Positions 11,465 to 24,215 of a stretch of DNA of 64,000 nt are shown piece after piece. Made by a program: the position numbers and the translations under genes. The notes under the pieces were generated by a model. The model was not told where the DNA came from. It saw only the letters and a program-made list of their open reading frames with translations, and did not search any database. Position 1 is the stretch's first letter; each line of letters opens with the position of its first letter. The DNA lies in contig NC_051068.1 in assembly GCF_004664715.2 (NCBI RefSeq), forward strand, positions 52,741,453-52,805,452, given 5' to 3'. This stretch comes from Peromyscus leucopus (lineage: Eukaryota > Chordata > Mammalia > Rodentia > Cricetidae).

Positions 11465-12640
11465 CTAATGGCAATTTTTTTTGTTTTGCAGAATTAAAGG
11501 GAAGAGAAGATGTTTCTCCGTATCCATCGCTAACTTAGTACTAAGACCTTCCTGTTAGCTGTTCAAGTTCTCCACTCATCTTCAAGATTTACATTTAAGA
11601 TAACTTCTCACCACCTACCTACTTCTCACACATGACTTCATGCAATATTTTAAATGTTATGGAAGCCAAATGTTCATGTATAAGCCTGAATGTAATAGGT
11701 ATCAAATTATTTTTTCAGAGGAAACAATTGGGTGCATTCAGATGAAAATAGAACTTATTTAATTCTTCATGCTTCTTCCTTATTGCTTCATTATACCTTT
11801 TCTGTCCCTCTCCATCTTTCTTGTCTCGTTCCTCTCATCTAAATTTACTGACACCTGCAATTACCTAGTCATCAAAAAAAGTTTCCTCAACTCTCTTCAT
11901 GTTTTCAGACACACTTGTTTTTCTTTTGCACTTTTGCAGGACAGAAACTAGCCTAGTCAGTTCTGTGTGTTTACTCATTTAATTAAGTAAAAGAGCTTGG
12001 GCTTCAGAAAATATTTTTTTTTTCAAAAAGCAATTTTCCAAGGCTGAAAGGGATAGATTTATTAAATCTGTAGAAATGACCAGAAATTACAACCAGCAAG
12101 TTACAGCTGATAAATTTATTGTCACAATCCTGGTCACATTCCTGGGAGAATCAAGGAATACAACCAACCAGTCAATTGTAAGAATGTATTTGTAACCATT
12201 TTCTTTCACTTACCACATAATTCCTAAATGACATTATTATATGCTGTCTCATAACAACAATCACAAAGTTATTACAAGCCAATTATCTGGAATAAGCAGA
12301 ATTTTAAAGAGCATAGGCAGTTGTTCTTATGTAATTTTTGTCCCTTGAAAAGCATGCTGCACAGCTGATAAAATTGTGCCTCCCTATCCTGAAATTGTCT
12401 GTGGCCTTCAGACACACATTCAGTGTTGGAAGACCAAATAGAGAAAACAAAACTCTAGTTTTAAGGAAAATCCATGAATTTTAAAACCTATCAGCACTAT
12501 TTTTCATAAAACAAGGTGTCTAGGAGTGATAAGACATAGAACAAAATGAGATAGAAATCCAATAAGAGGTTAAAAATAAGTTCAAAACTCTGTTTTTTTT
12601 ATAGTAACACAATTTATCATAAAGAATGGGACACTAAAGG
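11465..12640. other. Unassigned AT-rich DNA
   Basis: No named repeat and no exon recognised. Short plus-strand frames show no protein similarity. Confidence 0.4.
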
Positions 12641-12800
12641 TTGCAACATGGTTCATCAACTAAGGGCACTTGCTACCCAAGTCTGACAACTTGGGTTCAA
12701 TCACTGATGCAAAGAAAGAACTGACTCCCAAAAATTTCCCTTGACAAATGATATACATGAGATATTTATGGACAACTATGTTAATTAAACAAATTTAATG
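12640..12800 (+). mobile_element. Diverged B2-like SINE
   Basis: GGTTGCAACATGGTTCATCA and CAACTTGGGTTCAATCACTG keep the box A/box B spacing of a B2 head in decayed form. Confidence 0.5.
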
Positions 12801-14702
12801 TAAATGAATCTTTTTATCAGCCAACAACTAAGAGCAGTCTCATGCCTCAGCCGCTCTTGGTGTTGAAGTTCATATGTATAGCAGTTTTAAGTAAAAAAAA
12901 GAAAAGAAAACAACTAATTACATCAGTGTTTAAGGGGGTCTAGATAACCGCTTTCTTTTTGATGAGCTTAGCAGCATTGTCTAGATATCGCATAACCGTT
13001 TTTATGATTTACACTTCCTCTTAGTTATTTTAGTTTTATGTTTTAGCCTGTAAAATCATCAGTTATTCTAGTTAGTATGTCTGGACCATGGTCAGGGCTA
13101 CAGACAGTCCCAGAATGCTTGCTAAGATGGTTGATGCTATTGGGGTGTGGAAAGCTGTGAAATATTCAGGCAGACACAAAACAGAGTCAGGACAAGATGG
13201 TGTTACCTTAACCATTTCACACTGAACTCTACTTCACAGCATCTCTCTGTCTCTCCTGTCTCTCTTTCTGCCTTTCTCTGTTGTCTTCCTCTCTCCTTCT
13301 ATCTCCCCCCTCTCTGTCTAATAAATAAAATGAAAATTTATTTTTAAAATGGTAAACTGGCATGTTCGCTGGGATATATAATATTTACATTGACTCTTTC
13401 AGGGATATGGAAGAAAGAGGAACCGTGATCTTGCTGTGTTGACCTCAGTTAACCCTTTTTCTCATCTCCAAACTGAGCTGGTGGGAAGCATCTTATCCTT
13501 GGCAAAGTCTTTCCACTCTCTGCCTTCTATGATTGTATATATTGGCGATGATCTATTTCTACATCAAAAATGTCCTTTGCTGGAGAATAAATTGCTACTT
13601 GACATTTTGGAAAGCTACAATTCAAAGAGATGGAAGAATAAATACCAAAGTTCAATTTAGCATAACAGGTTCTCAAAAAGGGAACATTTTTCTTTTGTCT
13701 TGACGTCAGAAGTTGAAAGCATTGAAAAGCAAAATTATTAATTGGGAGTTAAAAAAAAAATAACTATCTCCCTTGCTCCAAAGTGATGCAGTAGAATCCT
13801 TGTATTGACCCACTGCACCTAAAGGGATTGCTTCAAAACAGATCTTGTAATGCTTGTGCCCACTACCACACTGAAGAAGAGACAAACACAAATTTGATAT
13901 TATCACAGGAGACTCAGTGTGCATTCATGCCTACTTCCACAAAGTGAAGCACACTTTACATTCCCTTATTTGAGCCTCAGTTCATGTTGACCATTCAACA
14001 AACTGAAAGTATAAGCCCTGAAATGACATTAGAGGATAGCAGTGGATTGACATCTCATTAAGACATAAACAGGTACCTAGGCAGTGTTGTGGGTAGGAGC
14101 TCAGCAGTTAAGCAGGAAGGAGAACGCAGTAGAGTATGTATGACTCTAAGTTTGTCTATATGGACTTCCTATGGCTACACAGAAATTAACACAAGCAGTG
14201 CACATGTAACACAAGTGCATAAATTGTGTACAGGCTGTAATCTAAATACACCTTATGTGCATTACCTCAGTAGACAACTAATGGGTGCATCAGTCTGAAA
14301 CATTCAAAACAAAGATCCCTTTATGGAGGCCACCAAAGAACCCCCAAATGCATGTACTCCTGTATTAAAGCTCAAACTCTGCCCGTGTGCTAAGCCTGGA
14401 GAACTGTGATTCGATCATTATCCTTCTTCTTTACCTTCTCCATTTCTTAACCTCAATGACTGGAAAATAGAAATATCAGTGAGTGTCAGGGAAGAAGGAA
14501 AGGCAGCTTGTGCTGTGGATGATATTCTATTGGTCAACATAAAAGACAGTACCACTCAATTGATACATAATGAGAATTTATAGAACAATTTTCTTATCAA
14601 TTTAAAGCACTATTTATTTAATATTTGGAGTAAATAGTGAGTGAATTTTATTCTTTAAGTGGTAAGTTCAAATGCCTACCAGATTATGCTTTGCAATTGT
14701 AT
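12801..14702. other. Unassigned DNA
   Basis: About 1.9 kb without a named repeat. A pyrimidine-rich segment lies at 13236-13330 (CTCTCTGTCTCTCCTGTC type). No WDR49 C-terminal exon could be read on the minus strand. Confidence 0.4.
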
Positions 14703-14708
14703 GTGTAT

Positions 14709-15210
14709 TGCTGTGGATATCACTCTGTATAAATAAAATGCTGATTGGCCAGTAGCCAGGCAGGAAGCATAGGCAGGAAAAGCAGAGAAGAGAATTCTGG
14801 AAGTGGAAAGCTGAGGCAGAGAGATGATGCCAGCCGCCGCCATGACAAACAACATGTGAAGATGCTGGTGAGACACGGACCACATGGCAAGATATAGATT
14901 AATAGAAATGGGTGAATTCTGGGAACAGGAAGGCTGAGTGAAGAGAGACACTGCCAGGCACTGCCATGACAAGTGAGATGTAAGATACCGGTAAGCCACA
15001 AGTCATGTGGCAATTTATAGACTAATAGAAATGGGTTAATTTAAGATAGAAGAACTAGATAACAAGAAGCCTGCTGTGGCCATACAGTTTGTAAGCAATA
15101 TAAGTCTCTGTGTGTTTACTTGATTGGGTCTGAGCAGCTGCAGGACTGGCAGGTGAGAGAGATTTGTCCTGACCGTGGGCCAGGCAGGACTGGAGAAAAC
15201 TCCAGCTACA
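14709..15210 (+). mobile_element. Solo class II ERV LTR with 6 bp target duplication and internal duplication
   Basis: The element starts TGCTGTGGATATCACTCTGT and ends CCAGCTACA. It is flanked by perfect 6 bp repeats gtgtat at 14703-14708 and 15211-15216. TATAAATAAA at 14728 resembles its promoter. A relative at 58965-59347 is about 383 bp; this copy is 502 bp because a block of about 125 bp is present twice. A short motif, TAATAGAAATGGGTTAATTT, is shared with the mys-like LTRs of this window. No internal viral sequence remains. Confidence 0.9.
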
Positions 15211-15340
15211 GTGTATGATGGGAGCACTGCTTTTCATAAGCATATAATAGTTCTTTACTGAATTAATAAAAACCTTCCAAAGAGGAGCTTCCTAGATAGT
15301 GTTACCAGTAAATTCTAGAAAACATGTAAGTCACAAGAAA
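15211..15340. other. Short unassigned spacer
   Basis: No recognised feature between the solo LTR and an old L1 fragment. Confidence 0.4.
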
Positions 15341-16010
15341 TACCAATTCTGTTCCACAAAAATAGGAGCAAAAGAACATTTAGTAACATATTCTAGGCAG
15401 CAGCAAAGTTCTCATACCAAAAGGAGACCCAGAAAGACTAAAGTCCAATTTCCCTCATGAACATATTTTCAAAAACCTTAATATTACATTATTAAGCCAA
15501 TCCAACTGTGTATAAAAAGGAATTATATGTGATAGTCAAGTGAGATTTATTCAAATGTATATGTGCAAAGCTTGTACACCATTTAGAAATCAATGTATAA
15601 AATCCTCCCTAGATTCAACATCAGATTAAAGAATTTGTAGCTAATATAAAAAGAAAAGAAAATAGGTACAGATTGGAGAAAAAGAAATAAAAATAGTTTT
15701 GCTTGAAAATGATATCATTGTCTATAAAGGAAAAAAGTAAAAAAAAAATTTTGGAAATAATAATAAGCTATTATAGCAAGACTTAGTGATATTAGAGTTG
15801 ATTTTTAATAAAATAAAATCTAGTTATATGTAATCAACAAGCAGTTTGATTTTGAAGCTGAAGTACACTGTTTATGCTAGCACAAACATTGAAACATTTA
15901 AGTATACTTCAACAAAACACACATGAAAATACCTTTATTAGAAAAACTATGAAACTCTAAAGAAGGACATCTTTTTTAAAGACATATACAAATAGAAAGA
16001 TGCTGTAATA
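15341..16010 (+). mobile_element. Old L1 ORF2 fragment (reverse transcriptase region)
   Basis: TTCCACAAAAATAGGAGCAA, then CAATTTCCCTCATGAACATA and ATTCAAATGTATATG occur in the order of the L1 ORF2 reverse transcriptase domain. Stops and indels are frequent and no frame is kept. L1-like sequence resumes at about 16590, so both may be parts of one old element. Confidence 0.65.
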
Positions 16011-16019
16011 TAGAAGTGT

Positions 16020-16560
16020 CTTCTGAACTGAAACATTCCCTCCACTGGGAGAGGGCAGGACTCAAGAGACTCCAGGTAAACAAAAGGTCACATGTCTCAA
16101 AAAGTAGAAATTTGCAGGATTCTAGACAGTACCTCCCAGCTTGTTAGTAGCAGTAAACAGTTGCTATGTGACCAGCAAAGCTGAACAGAGATATTTCTTC
16201 CACCTGGCCAGTGGCCTGCAAGTATGGCAGCTTTCCTGGGTTGTGTTGGCACAGTCTTTTTCAAGGCACAGCTACTTTTTTGAGCCAACCCTTCTGCATG
16301 TTAGTTCTCACTCGTATTTCCATTAGTAATCCTGATAAAAACTTATCCGTTTACCAAATTGTACTTTGGTTCAAGCATTACTTCAGTCTTTGTTGTTTCA
16401 CTCTGTGAAGGCCAGTGGGATGTATTGTAACTCCCCTGCAATAGTCTGCCATATAATAGATGGTCATGAGTAGAAAGAATGATACTGGTTTGTCCCAAGC
16501 TGACCTACATTTCAATAACAACCACAATCTTAATTCTAGAAACGTATTTTATGAATGTGA
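16020..16560. other. Unassigned segment inside an old L1, possibly an LTR-type insertion
   Basis: The segment includes GTTAGTAGCAGTAAACAGTT and TGAGCCAACCCTTCTGCATG. It separates two L1 ORF2-like pieces. I suspect an LTR insertion but cannot name the family or find target duplications. Confidence 0.35.
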
Positions 16561-16584
16561 ACAAAGTGACTGAAGTTTTTATGA

Positions 16585-16775
16585 AAAGGTATAAGAACCA
16601 GAACAGCCAAAATAATATAGAGGGATAAAACAAGAATACTATGAACAAACTGTACCTTTCTTCAAGGTTTAATATACAATTGCAATAACTAAAACAGGAC
16701 TATGTTGGTAAAAACAGACAATTAGATCAAAAGTTCAGAAATAGATCCATGCAAATAGAGTGGAGTTATTATTTA
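16585..16775 (+). mobile_element. Old L1 ORF2 fragment, continuation
   Basis: CCAAAATAATATAGAGGGAT, GCAATAACTAAAACAGGACT and AAACAGACAATTAGATCAAA correspond to the L1 ORF2 segment downstream of the reverse transcriptase core, heavily decayed. Confidence 0.5.
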
Positions 16776-17840
16776 TAATTTTATTCTATGTGATTGCCAA
16801 CTTGTGATTTAAACAAGACATCATTTGATGTTAAATACATTAATTGTTCATTTTGTTACTTAGGAGTCAAAAGAAATGAACTATCAAGTCTTCTGTGAAT
16901 ATTGAGGAACATTAAATGTGTGTCCCTTAGTGAAAGAATCTAGCCTGTAAGGATTGTTCACTATATAACTCTTAATTATATGTCATTATGGGACAGACAA
17001 TGCTAAGAAGAAAGCATAATACCAGGAGGTGCTAAGTTCAGTCACAGGGATGGTAGATAAGTAACTGGGGGAAAGACTAAAGATACGTAAGAATTAAGTC
17101 TGAAAGAAGAAACAAAAGACAAGACTTTAGATGGCCTCAAATAGATAGAGAAGCTTTCTTTAATTCCAGAAAGGTGGCATCCCCAAATATATGTACATTG
17201 TGATCAGGCCTTAGGACTCAGAAATGCAAGAACCAGACAGAGTTCAAGAGCACACAGATTACATGCTTTAAGATGGGGGTTTTACAGCTAAGGATAGAGA
17301 AGGAAAATAGCCACAGAAATTGTAACACATAACAAATGAGCCTTACACTATGAAGCTTAATGAGCAACACAATATCAATGTTTATTCATCAACTGTAACA
17401 ACTGTTGAGTACAAACACAAGACTGAGGAGTATAGGGGAACTTTTGGTACTTTTAATTAAAATTTTATAAACCAAATATGTATGTATATTGGTAAACTTC
17501 CAATTTTATAGGAGAAAGAATAGATAGAATTATCTTCTCAAATATGATAGTTTCGAATATAAGGTGAAATTATGAGAGCATAAGTTAAGAATAATACAGG
17601 AAATAAAGCTAAATGAATATTGAAACTTCCTTGCATTTAAGAGTAAGTGGGCAATAAGAATAGAGTTTTGCTGAGTTATGTGGGGAAATGATAAATCTGA
17701 TCAACAAAAGTAAGGTAGAAACTTAAAAAGAGTGGCATATAATTAGAATTAAGCTCTTGAAACTTCTTTTGCTCAAATTCCTGTGTATTTTACCAAAAAA
17801 TAGGAGTACAGTCTGACAAACATTCTGAGGTAATAGTGTT
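16776..17840. other. Unassigned AT-rich DNA
   Basis: About 1 kb with no named repeat and no coding signal. Confidence 0.4.
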
Positions 17841-17844
17841 TGAT

Positions 17845-18005
17845 GAATGACAGATAAATGATAGATGATAGATATAGATAGATAGATTAATGATAGTGAG
17901 ATGGTTGATAGATGATATATATGTGACAGATCAATAAATAGAACTCTGCATGATAGATAATAAAAATAGATGATATAAGATATATCTAGAGAGAGAGAAA
18001 GAGAA
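17845..18005. repeat. Degenerate GATA-type simple repeat
   Basis: Clusters of GATA/GATAGAT units (17850-17990), interrupted, end in GAGAGAGAGA. Confidence 0.8.
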
Positions 18006-18029
18006 AAAACTGATTATTATCAAAGAAAA

Positions 18030-18801
18030 GGGTTATTTCTCATAATTAGGTTGAGGACAGAATAGAAATAGAAGTGTAACAAGAATAAGAGGAAAGAAGT
18101 CCATGAATTGGAGAGGGAAAAGGGGAAGAAAGGGAAAGGCAGAAATGATATAATTATATTTGAATTTAAAATTTAAAAAAATATTTAGAAAAACAAAGAT
18201 TAGACAACACAAACTAGGAATCAATGTCTGCCAAGAATTCTTGGGAAAATTGGGATACCAACCCAGCCACACAACCTTTGACCAACAGTCTGTAATGCCT
18301 ATTGGATGTGCCGGGATAAGAGTGGTTCAGTGATTGTGGGAGTGGCCAACCAATGACTAGTCCAGTCCTAGACCCATGCCACAAGAGTGAACCCACTCCT
18401 AACACTTCATGGAGTTCATGGAGTTCCAGGACCCAGAGGCTGGGTGGACCAGAGATCTAAAATAGAACCAAACACAATTGGAGAAAAAATGTCAATGTAA
18501 TGATGCCTAACAATATTCTGCTACACTCATAAATTGGTGACTACCCCAGTTGTTATTAGAGAGCCTTCATCCAGTAACTGATGGAAACAGATGCAGAGAC
18601 ACACAGTGAACTCCTAGCCTTCTCAGGGAATCCTACTGAAGAGAGGGAAGAAGGATTGTATGATCCAGAGGTGTCAAGGATATCACAAACAAACCTACAG
18701 AAACAACTAGCCTAGTCTTATAGGAGCTAAGAGTCTGAACCAACAACCAGGGAGACTGCATGGGACCACCTTGGGCCATCTACATATATGTGACCATTGT
18801 G
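18030..18801 (+). mobile_element. L1 3' UTR, left part (interrupted by mys-like element)
   Basis: Two pieces are visible: a short L1 3' end (18030-18190, GTCCATGAATTGGAGAGGG and an A-rich tail), then a longer 3' UTR with CCAGTAACTGATGGAAACAG, GAGACTGCATGGGACCACCT and TGTGACCATTGTG. The latter stops at 18801 and resumes after 21526, where TTTTGTAGCTTGGTCTAC follows. The continuous version is seen at 7600-7640 as GACCATTGTGTGGCTTGATG. Confidence 0.8.
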
Positions 18802-19168
18802 TGTTCTCTAATAATCTTTTTGAGCACTGTGAAGATGTGTCTTTGCCAATGAGACTTCTTATTGGATTAATAAAAAGCTAAACAGACATTATCTAGGCAG
18901 GAAGCACAGGTGGAACATCCAGATACAGATGACACTGGGAAGAAGAAAGATGGGGTCACCAGGAGACACAGAGTAAGCAAGACATGCTGGAAGATAAGTG
19001 AAGCTACGAGCCACGTAGCAATATGTAGATTAATAGAAATGGGTTAGCTTAAGTTTTAAGAGCTAGTTAGAAACAAGCGTAAGCTATTGGCCAAGCTTTC
19101 GTAATTAATAAGAAGTCTCCATATCATTATTTGGAAGCTGGTCAGCAGGACAGAAAAATCCTCCTACA
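18802..19168 (+). repeat. 5' LTR of mys-like element
   Basis: 367 bp, starting TGTTCTCTAATAATC and ending CCTCCTACA. It shares with the 3' LTR the blocks TTCTTATTGG, GACACTGGGAAGAAGAAAG, ATAGAAATGGGTTA and GGCCAAGCTTTC. Visible differences are numerous, so the insertion is not recent. Confidence 0.85.
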
Positions 19169-21161
19169 AGTGACATTTGATGTCCAGGGCCATGAATATC
19201 AACATAAAACCTAAAAAAAAAAAGCTTAAAGAAAGGTTCCAAAGACACAAAAATGGAGGCAAGCATGGCCTCCTAATCTCATCTCAACACAATACAGAGA
19301 CATGTCTCCCAGCAGCTGCCTGCAGGATGGAGCTAGCCACCAGCCACCATGTGCTAGCACCATGCACTAATATACTGGAGGCTGTCAGGACAGTTTAAGA
19401 TTCATTTCATGTGATTAAAGAACAATACAGATGCTCAATAAAGACAGATCCAGACACAAGAAACCTCTAAACAGGTTACAGTGTGTTTAAAAGTATACAT
19501 AGGCTTGAGAAGGAAAGGAATAAAAATCGCTTAAAATGATAAAGTCCTTAAAAATAAGAGTAAAGTAATATAAAAGAAAAAAGTCATGTAAAGATGGAAA
19601 ATAAACAGATGGATGCTGTATGTTATTGTGTTGTCTTTAAATTTTTTTGAGTGCTGATGAATGAGCTATAGCTGTTTAGATACAGATTATAGAGGCTGCT
19701 GGATTAAACTAATTTACATATTTTTAAAAATGTCTTGACTTCAAAATTGAAGTTAAAAGATGTGTTGCTTTGGGGAAGAGGTTATGCTTTTGTTCCCACA
19801 GAAAACAAAAGGCCCTGGATTCATTCAAGGTTGAAGATGACCAGGTTTGGCTGAGAAAGACCCCCTGAAAATACCGGCCAGCCTCAAAAACTACTCTAGT
19901 CAAGACTTATCCATTATACTGATATTCTCAAGGTTCTCCCAAAGATTCCAGCACCCTCCAGACAATAGGAAGCAGTCTAGAGAAAACAACACCCACATTC
20001 CCAAAAGATGGGTTATTGATGTGTCTTTGTTTTGGGGGGAGGAGTTGGTTGCAAGTTGTTACTAGTCATGGTCAAGAAAATACTATTCAAAGGAGGTTAG
20101 ATTCAGGGATCTCTTTAAGAAAAAAAAAGGTGGGATATCAAAATGATAGGAGAAAAGGGTAGATTATTGAATCTATTTTAATACCCAAAGCAACTATTAA
20201 TCTCAAAATAATTTACATTGGTATGGATTTTGATTTATTCAAAAACAAATTTAAAGTTACTTTTGTTATACTGTAGGTATGTTTCTACTCTTGTTTGGGG
20301 TATTGTGCTTCTATAACTCATTTAAAATGCAATGCATTAATAAGAAATACATATTAATAGTCATTTATAACAACCATACTTATAGTCATGTTAGGTATGT
20401 GTTCAAGGTCATACAGAGATATATGTTAGATACATAGATAGTCTTCAAATACTGCAAAGCCCTACAGAATATGGCATTTAAAATGTTTCATGACAGTGAG
20501 ACACATCTGCTCCTGGCAGCATCAATTTACTCCAAAAATGCATGATGTGCATCGAAGAACCTCCATGTGGAATTTACTTGTTTTGTGGCAAAAAATAGCC
20601 ATTTGGGCAGGAAACTGCCTTTGCCTTGACAACTGACAATATGCTGTCCAAACTGGGCAAGCAGGATACAAAAGAAAGTGACTGTCAAACTTTGCCAAGA
20701 TGGGGTAGGAAAATCCTTTAAAAAAATTGCTGCTTCACATACACAAAAAAAAAAATCTGTCAGATATTATAGGACTGTAGGCCAAAGATGAATGCTCTAA
20801 CATTGCAGAGAAACTTTGAGTTACTGGCAGGCAGCAATATGTCTCTGTAATTTGGAAGTGGCTTGCATTGCACTTCCTTTCTACTCAGGTAATATTGTAT
20901 CCTTCTGGGGTCTTTGTTAAAGACTGGATAATTATAGTTATAATTTTCCTTAGTTGTGACAGAAGGCAAATTAAGTATAGAACTTTAGACTCACCAAGAT
21001 AGGATAAATTGTGGAGCATTTTCTCAAAAATTGCAAAATAAAAATGGATTGCACATTGCATTGTGAATGTAATTCTTACCTGATAATTGTTCTTAATATA
21101 TATAGTTTTACTGTGTTAGAGTATACACCCTTTCCTTTTTACTTAGACAAAAAGGGGGGGA

Positions 21162-21526
21162 TGTTGTTGAGTAATCTTTCTGTACACTGTGAAGATATTT
21201 TCTTTGCCAAAACAACTTCTTATTGGTTTAACAAAAAGCTTAACAGCCATTAGCTAAGCAAGAGGTATAGGTGGAACAGCCAGACACAGAGGACACTGGG
21301 AAGAAGAAAGGCAGAGTCTCCAGGAGATGCAGAAGAAGCAAGAAATGCTGGAGAACACGTAAAGCCATGAGACATATGACAGTGTCCAGGTTAATAGAAA
21401 TGGGTTAATTTAAGTTGTAAGAGCTAGTTAGAAAAAAGCCTAAGCTACTGGCCAAGCTTTCATAATTCAGAACTCTCAGCATTATTACTGAGGAGCTGTT
21501 TGGTGGAACAGAAAAATCGGCCTACA
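21162..21526 (+). repeat. 3' LTR of mys-like element
   Basis: 365 bp, starting TGTTGTTGAGTAATC right after the polypurine tract and ending GGCCTACA. L1 3' UTR sequence resumes immediately after it. Confidence 0.85.
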
Positions 21527-21850
21527 GTTTTGTAGCTTGGTCTACTTGTGAGACTCCTAACAGTGGGAGCACAGGCTGTGCCTAATGCTTTGGCTGGCTT
21601 TTGGGAACCTATTTTTCATACTGGGTTGCCTTGTCCAGCCTTATTGCAAGGGAAGGTGCTTAGTCCTACAGCAAACTGATATGCCATAATTTGTTGTTAC
21701 TCATGGGAGGCCTGTCCCTTTCTGAACAGAAACAGAGGAGGAGTGGATGGTGAGGAATGGTAGGGGAATGGATGGGAGGAGAGAGGGGATAAACTGCAGT
21801 TGGGATGTGAAATAAATAAATAAATAAATAAATAAATTTAATTTAAAAAG
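21527..21850 (+). mobile_element. L1 3' UTR, right part, with (AAAT)n tail
   Basis: It continues the L1 broken at 18801: GTAGCTTGGTCTACTTGTGA, GCTTTTGGGAACCTATTTTT, TGGGAGGCCTGTCCC and a G-rich stretch, ending in AAATAAATAAATAAATAAAT (21810-21838). Confidence 0.85.
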
Positions 21851-22850
<1,000 letters not shown>

Positions 22851-23155
22851 TGTGGCAGTTTTTGTGGGCTTTGCCTATGATGATTGATATAGCAATGGCT
22901 CTGTGAGTTCATATGTGCCTCAGTCCTGTTGTGTTTGGGAAGCACTGTTTCCTTGGTATTTTCCACTCCCACTGGCTCTTGTAATCATTCTGCCTCCTGT
23001 TCTGCAGAGTTCCCTGAGCCAAATGGGAGGAATTGACGGAGACAACTCATTTACGATTGAGTGGTCCAAGGTTTCTTACTCTCTACACAGCTGTGGATTT
23101 CTGTATTTGTTCCCACAAATGCAGAGCAAGCATCTCTGATGATGGGTAAGCAAGA
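22851..23155 (+). repeat. Rodent interspersed repeat, family unassigned
   Basis: The block GGAATTGACGGAGACAACTC, then GTTTCTTACTCTCTACACAG and GCATCTCTGATGATGGGTAA, is one I associate with a repeated rodent element. I cannot name it. The open frame at 22903-23139 belongs to it and has no recognised product. Confidence 0.45.
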
Positions 23156-23189
23156 CTGATTTATAAGTATAGCAAAATGTTGTTAGGAG

Positions 23190-23285
23190 ACTGAACTGTA
23201 AACGAGCCACCGCAACTAAATGTTTTCTTTATAAGAGTTGCTGTGATCATGGTGTCTCTCCATAGTAATAAAAACCTTAATTAAG
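23190..23285 (+). mobile_element. MaLR-type LTR 3' end, plus strand
   Basis: TTTATAAGAGTTGCTGTGAT and CATGGTGTCTCTCCATAGTA, then ATAAAAACC, are the 3' end of an MT-like MaLR LTR. It lies head to head with the minus-strand MaLR that follows. Confidence 0.6.
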
Positions 23286-23963
23286 GCAGTGTGGTGTCCC
23301 AGAACCATCAGGTGGGCTTGGTGTTCCAACAGTGCCACTCCCTATGGACCTATGGGGGCCATTTCATTCAAACCACCACATTCTACTACGTGGCCCTCAT
23401 ATGTTTATAGTCATATCATAACGCAAAATGCATTTAGTCCAACTTCAAAAGTCTCCATAGTCTTTAACAGTCTCAGCCCTGTTTAAAAGTCAAAAATCTC
23501 TTCTGAGACTCATAGCAATCTCTCAAACATAATCTCCTAAAAAAATCAAAATCAAAAGCAGATCACATATATACACTATATAATGGCACATAATATTTTT
23601 TACCATTCTAAAAGGGAGGAAAGGGAGCATAGTGAGGAAACACTGGACCAAAGCAAGACCATCTGGCAAACTCCAAACTCTGTCTTCATGTCTGATGTCA
23701 AACCCTCTTCAGATCTCCAACTTCTTAGAGCATTGTTGACGGCAACAGACCTATTCTTCTTAGGTTGGTTCCACACCCTGCTAGCAGCTTTCCTTATCAG
23801 GTATCCCATGATTCTGGCACCTCCAATACCTTGGGGTCTCCAAGGCATTCCAAGCTTCACCTTCATAGATTCACACAATGGCCTCTCTGATCCTCTGTGC
23901 AGGGACACTCCTGACATAAGCCTGGCCTGAACAACTTTCCTTAGTTGCAGAGAGATTTCATAA

Positions 23964-24089
23964 TGTGGTGGTATTGTGTTCCCAGCCTAACTAGTGGCTT
24001 GTTCTGTCTCTCTGATCTACCAGCATTGACCCCAATAACTGGCCTCGGGTTTGATTTTATTAATAAGTACTTTTAAGATTCCTGCTACA
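23964..24089 (+). mobile_element. Internally deleted copy of the composite class II LTR
   Basis: It ends TTAATAAGTACTTTTAAG and CCTGCTACA, as the LTR at 38741-39281 does, and shares GTGGCTTGTTCTGTCTCTC. Only about 126 bp remain, so most of the middle, including the B1-like part, is missing. Confidence 0.65.
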
Positions 24090-24215
24090 CATTTCTTGTA
24101 TCCTTACCTCTAAATCTAGAACCATGTGGTTGGAGCTGCCAAGTTCTTCTGCTTGCTGGGGTTAGAACATGACCTCCTCATTCAAATACCATTGTCAACA
24201 GTTTTCTGGTTTTAA

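Larger units (their letters stand above)
18802..21526 (+). mobile_element. mys-like LTR retrotransposon (2.7 kb, two LTRs)
   Basis: Two direct LTRs (18802-19168 and 21162-21526) enclose about 2.0 kb. A polypurine tract, AAAAAGGGGGGGA, lies directly before the 3' LTR. Total length and LTR size match mys elements of cricetid rodents (about 2.8 kb with LTRs near 343 bp); family assignment is from that architecture and from memory, not from alignment. The internal part has only short open frames (19177-19398, 19847-20065, and 20760-20969 on the minus strand). I saw no reverse transcriptase YxDD motif, so it is non-autonomous. I could not recognise a primer binding site after the 5' LTR. It sits inside an L1 3' UTR. 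Confidence 0.82.

Noticed and set aside
14668..15243. Several overlapping minus-strand frames of 60-107 codons
   Set aside because: They are antisense to a solo LTR, recur in the sister LTR at 58902-59143, and have no conserved function.
23583..23930. 115-codon plus-strand frame as a possible gene
   Set aside because: It lies inside MaLR internal DNA read on the wrong strand.
23964..24089. A complete LTR with target duplication
   Set aside because: Flanking six-mers tcataa and catttc do not match and most of the LTR is missing.
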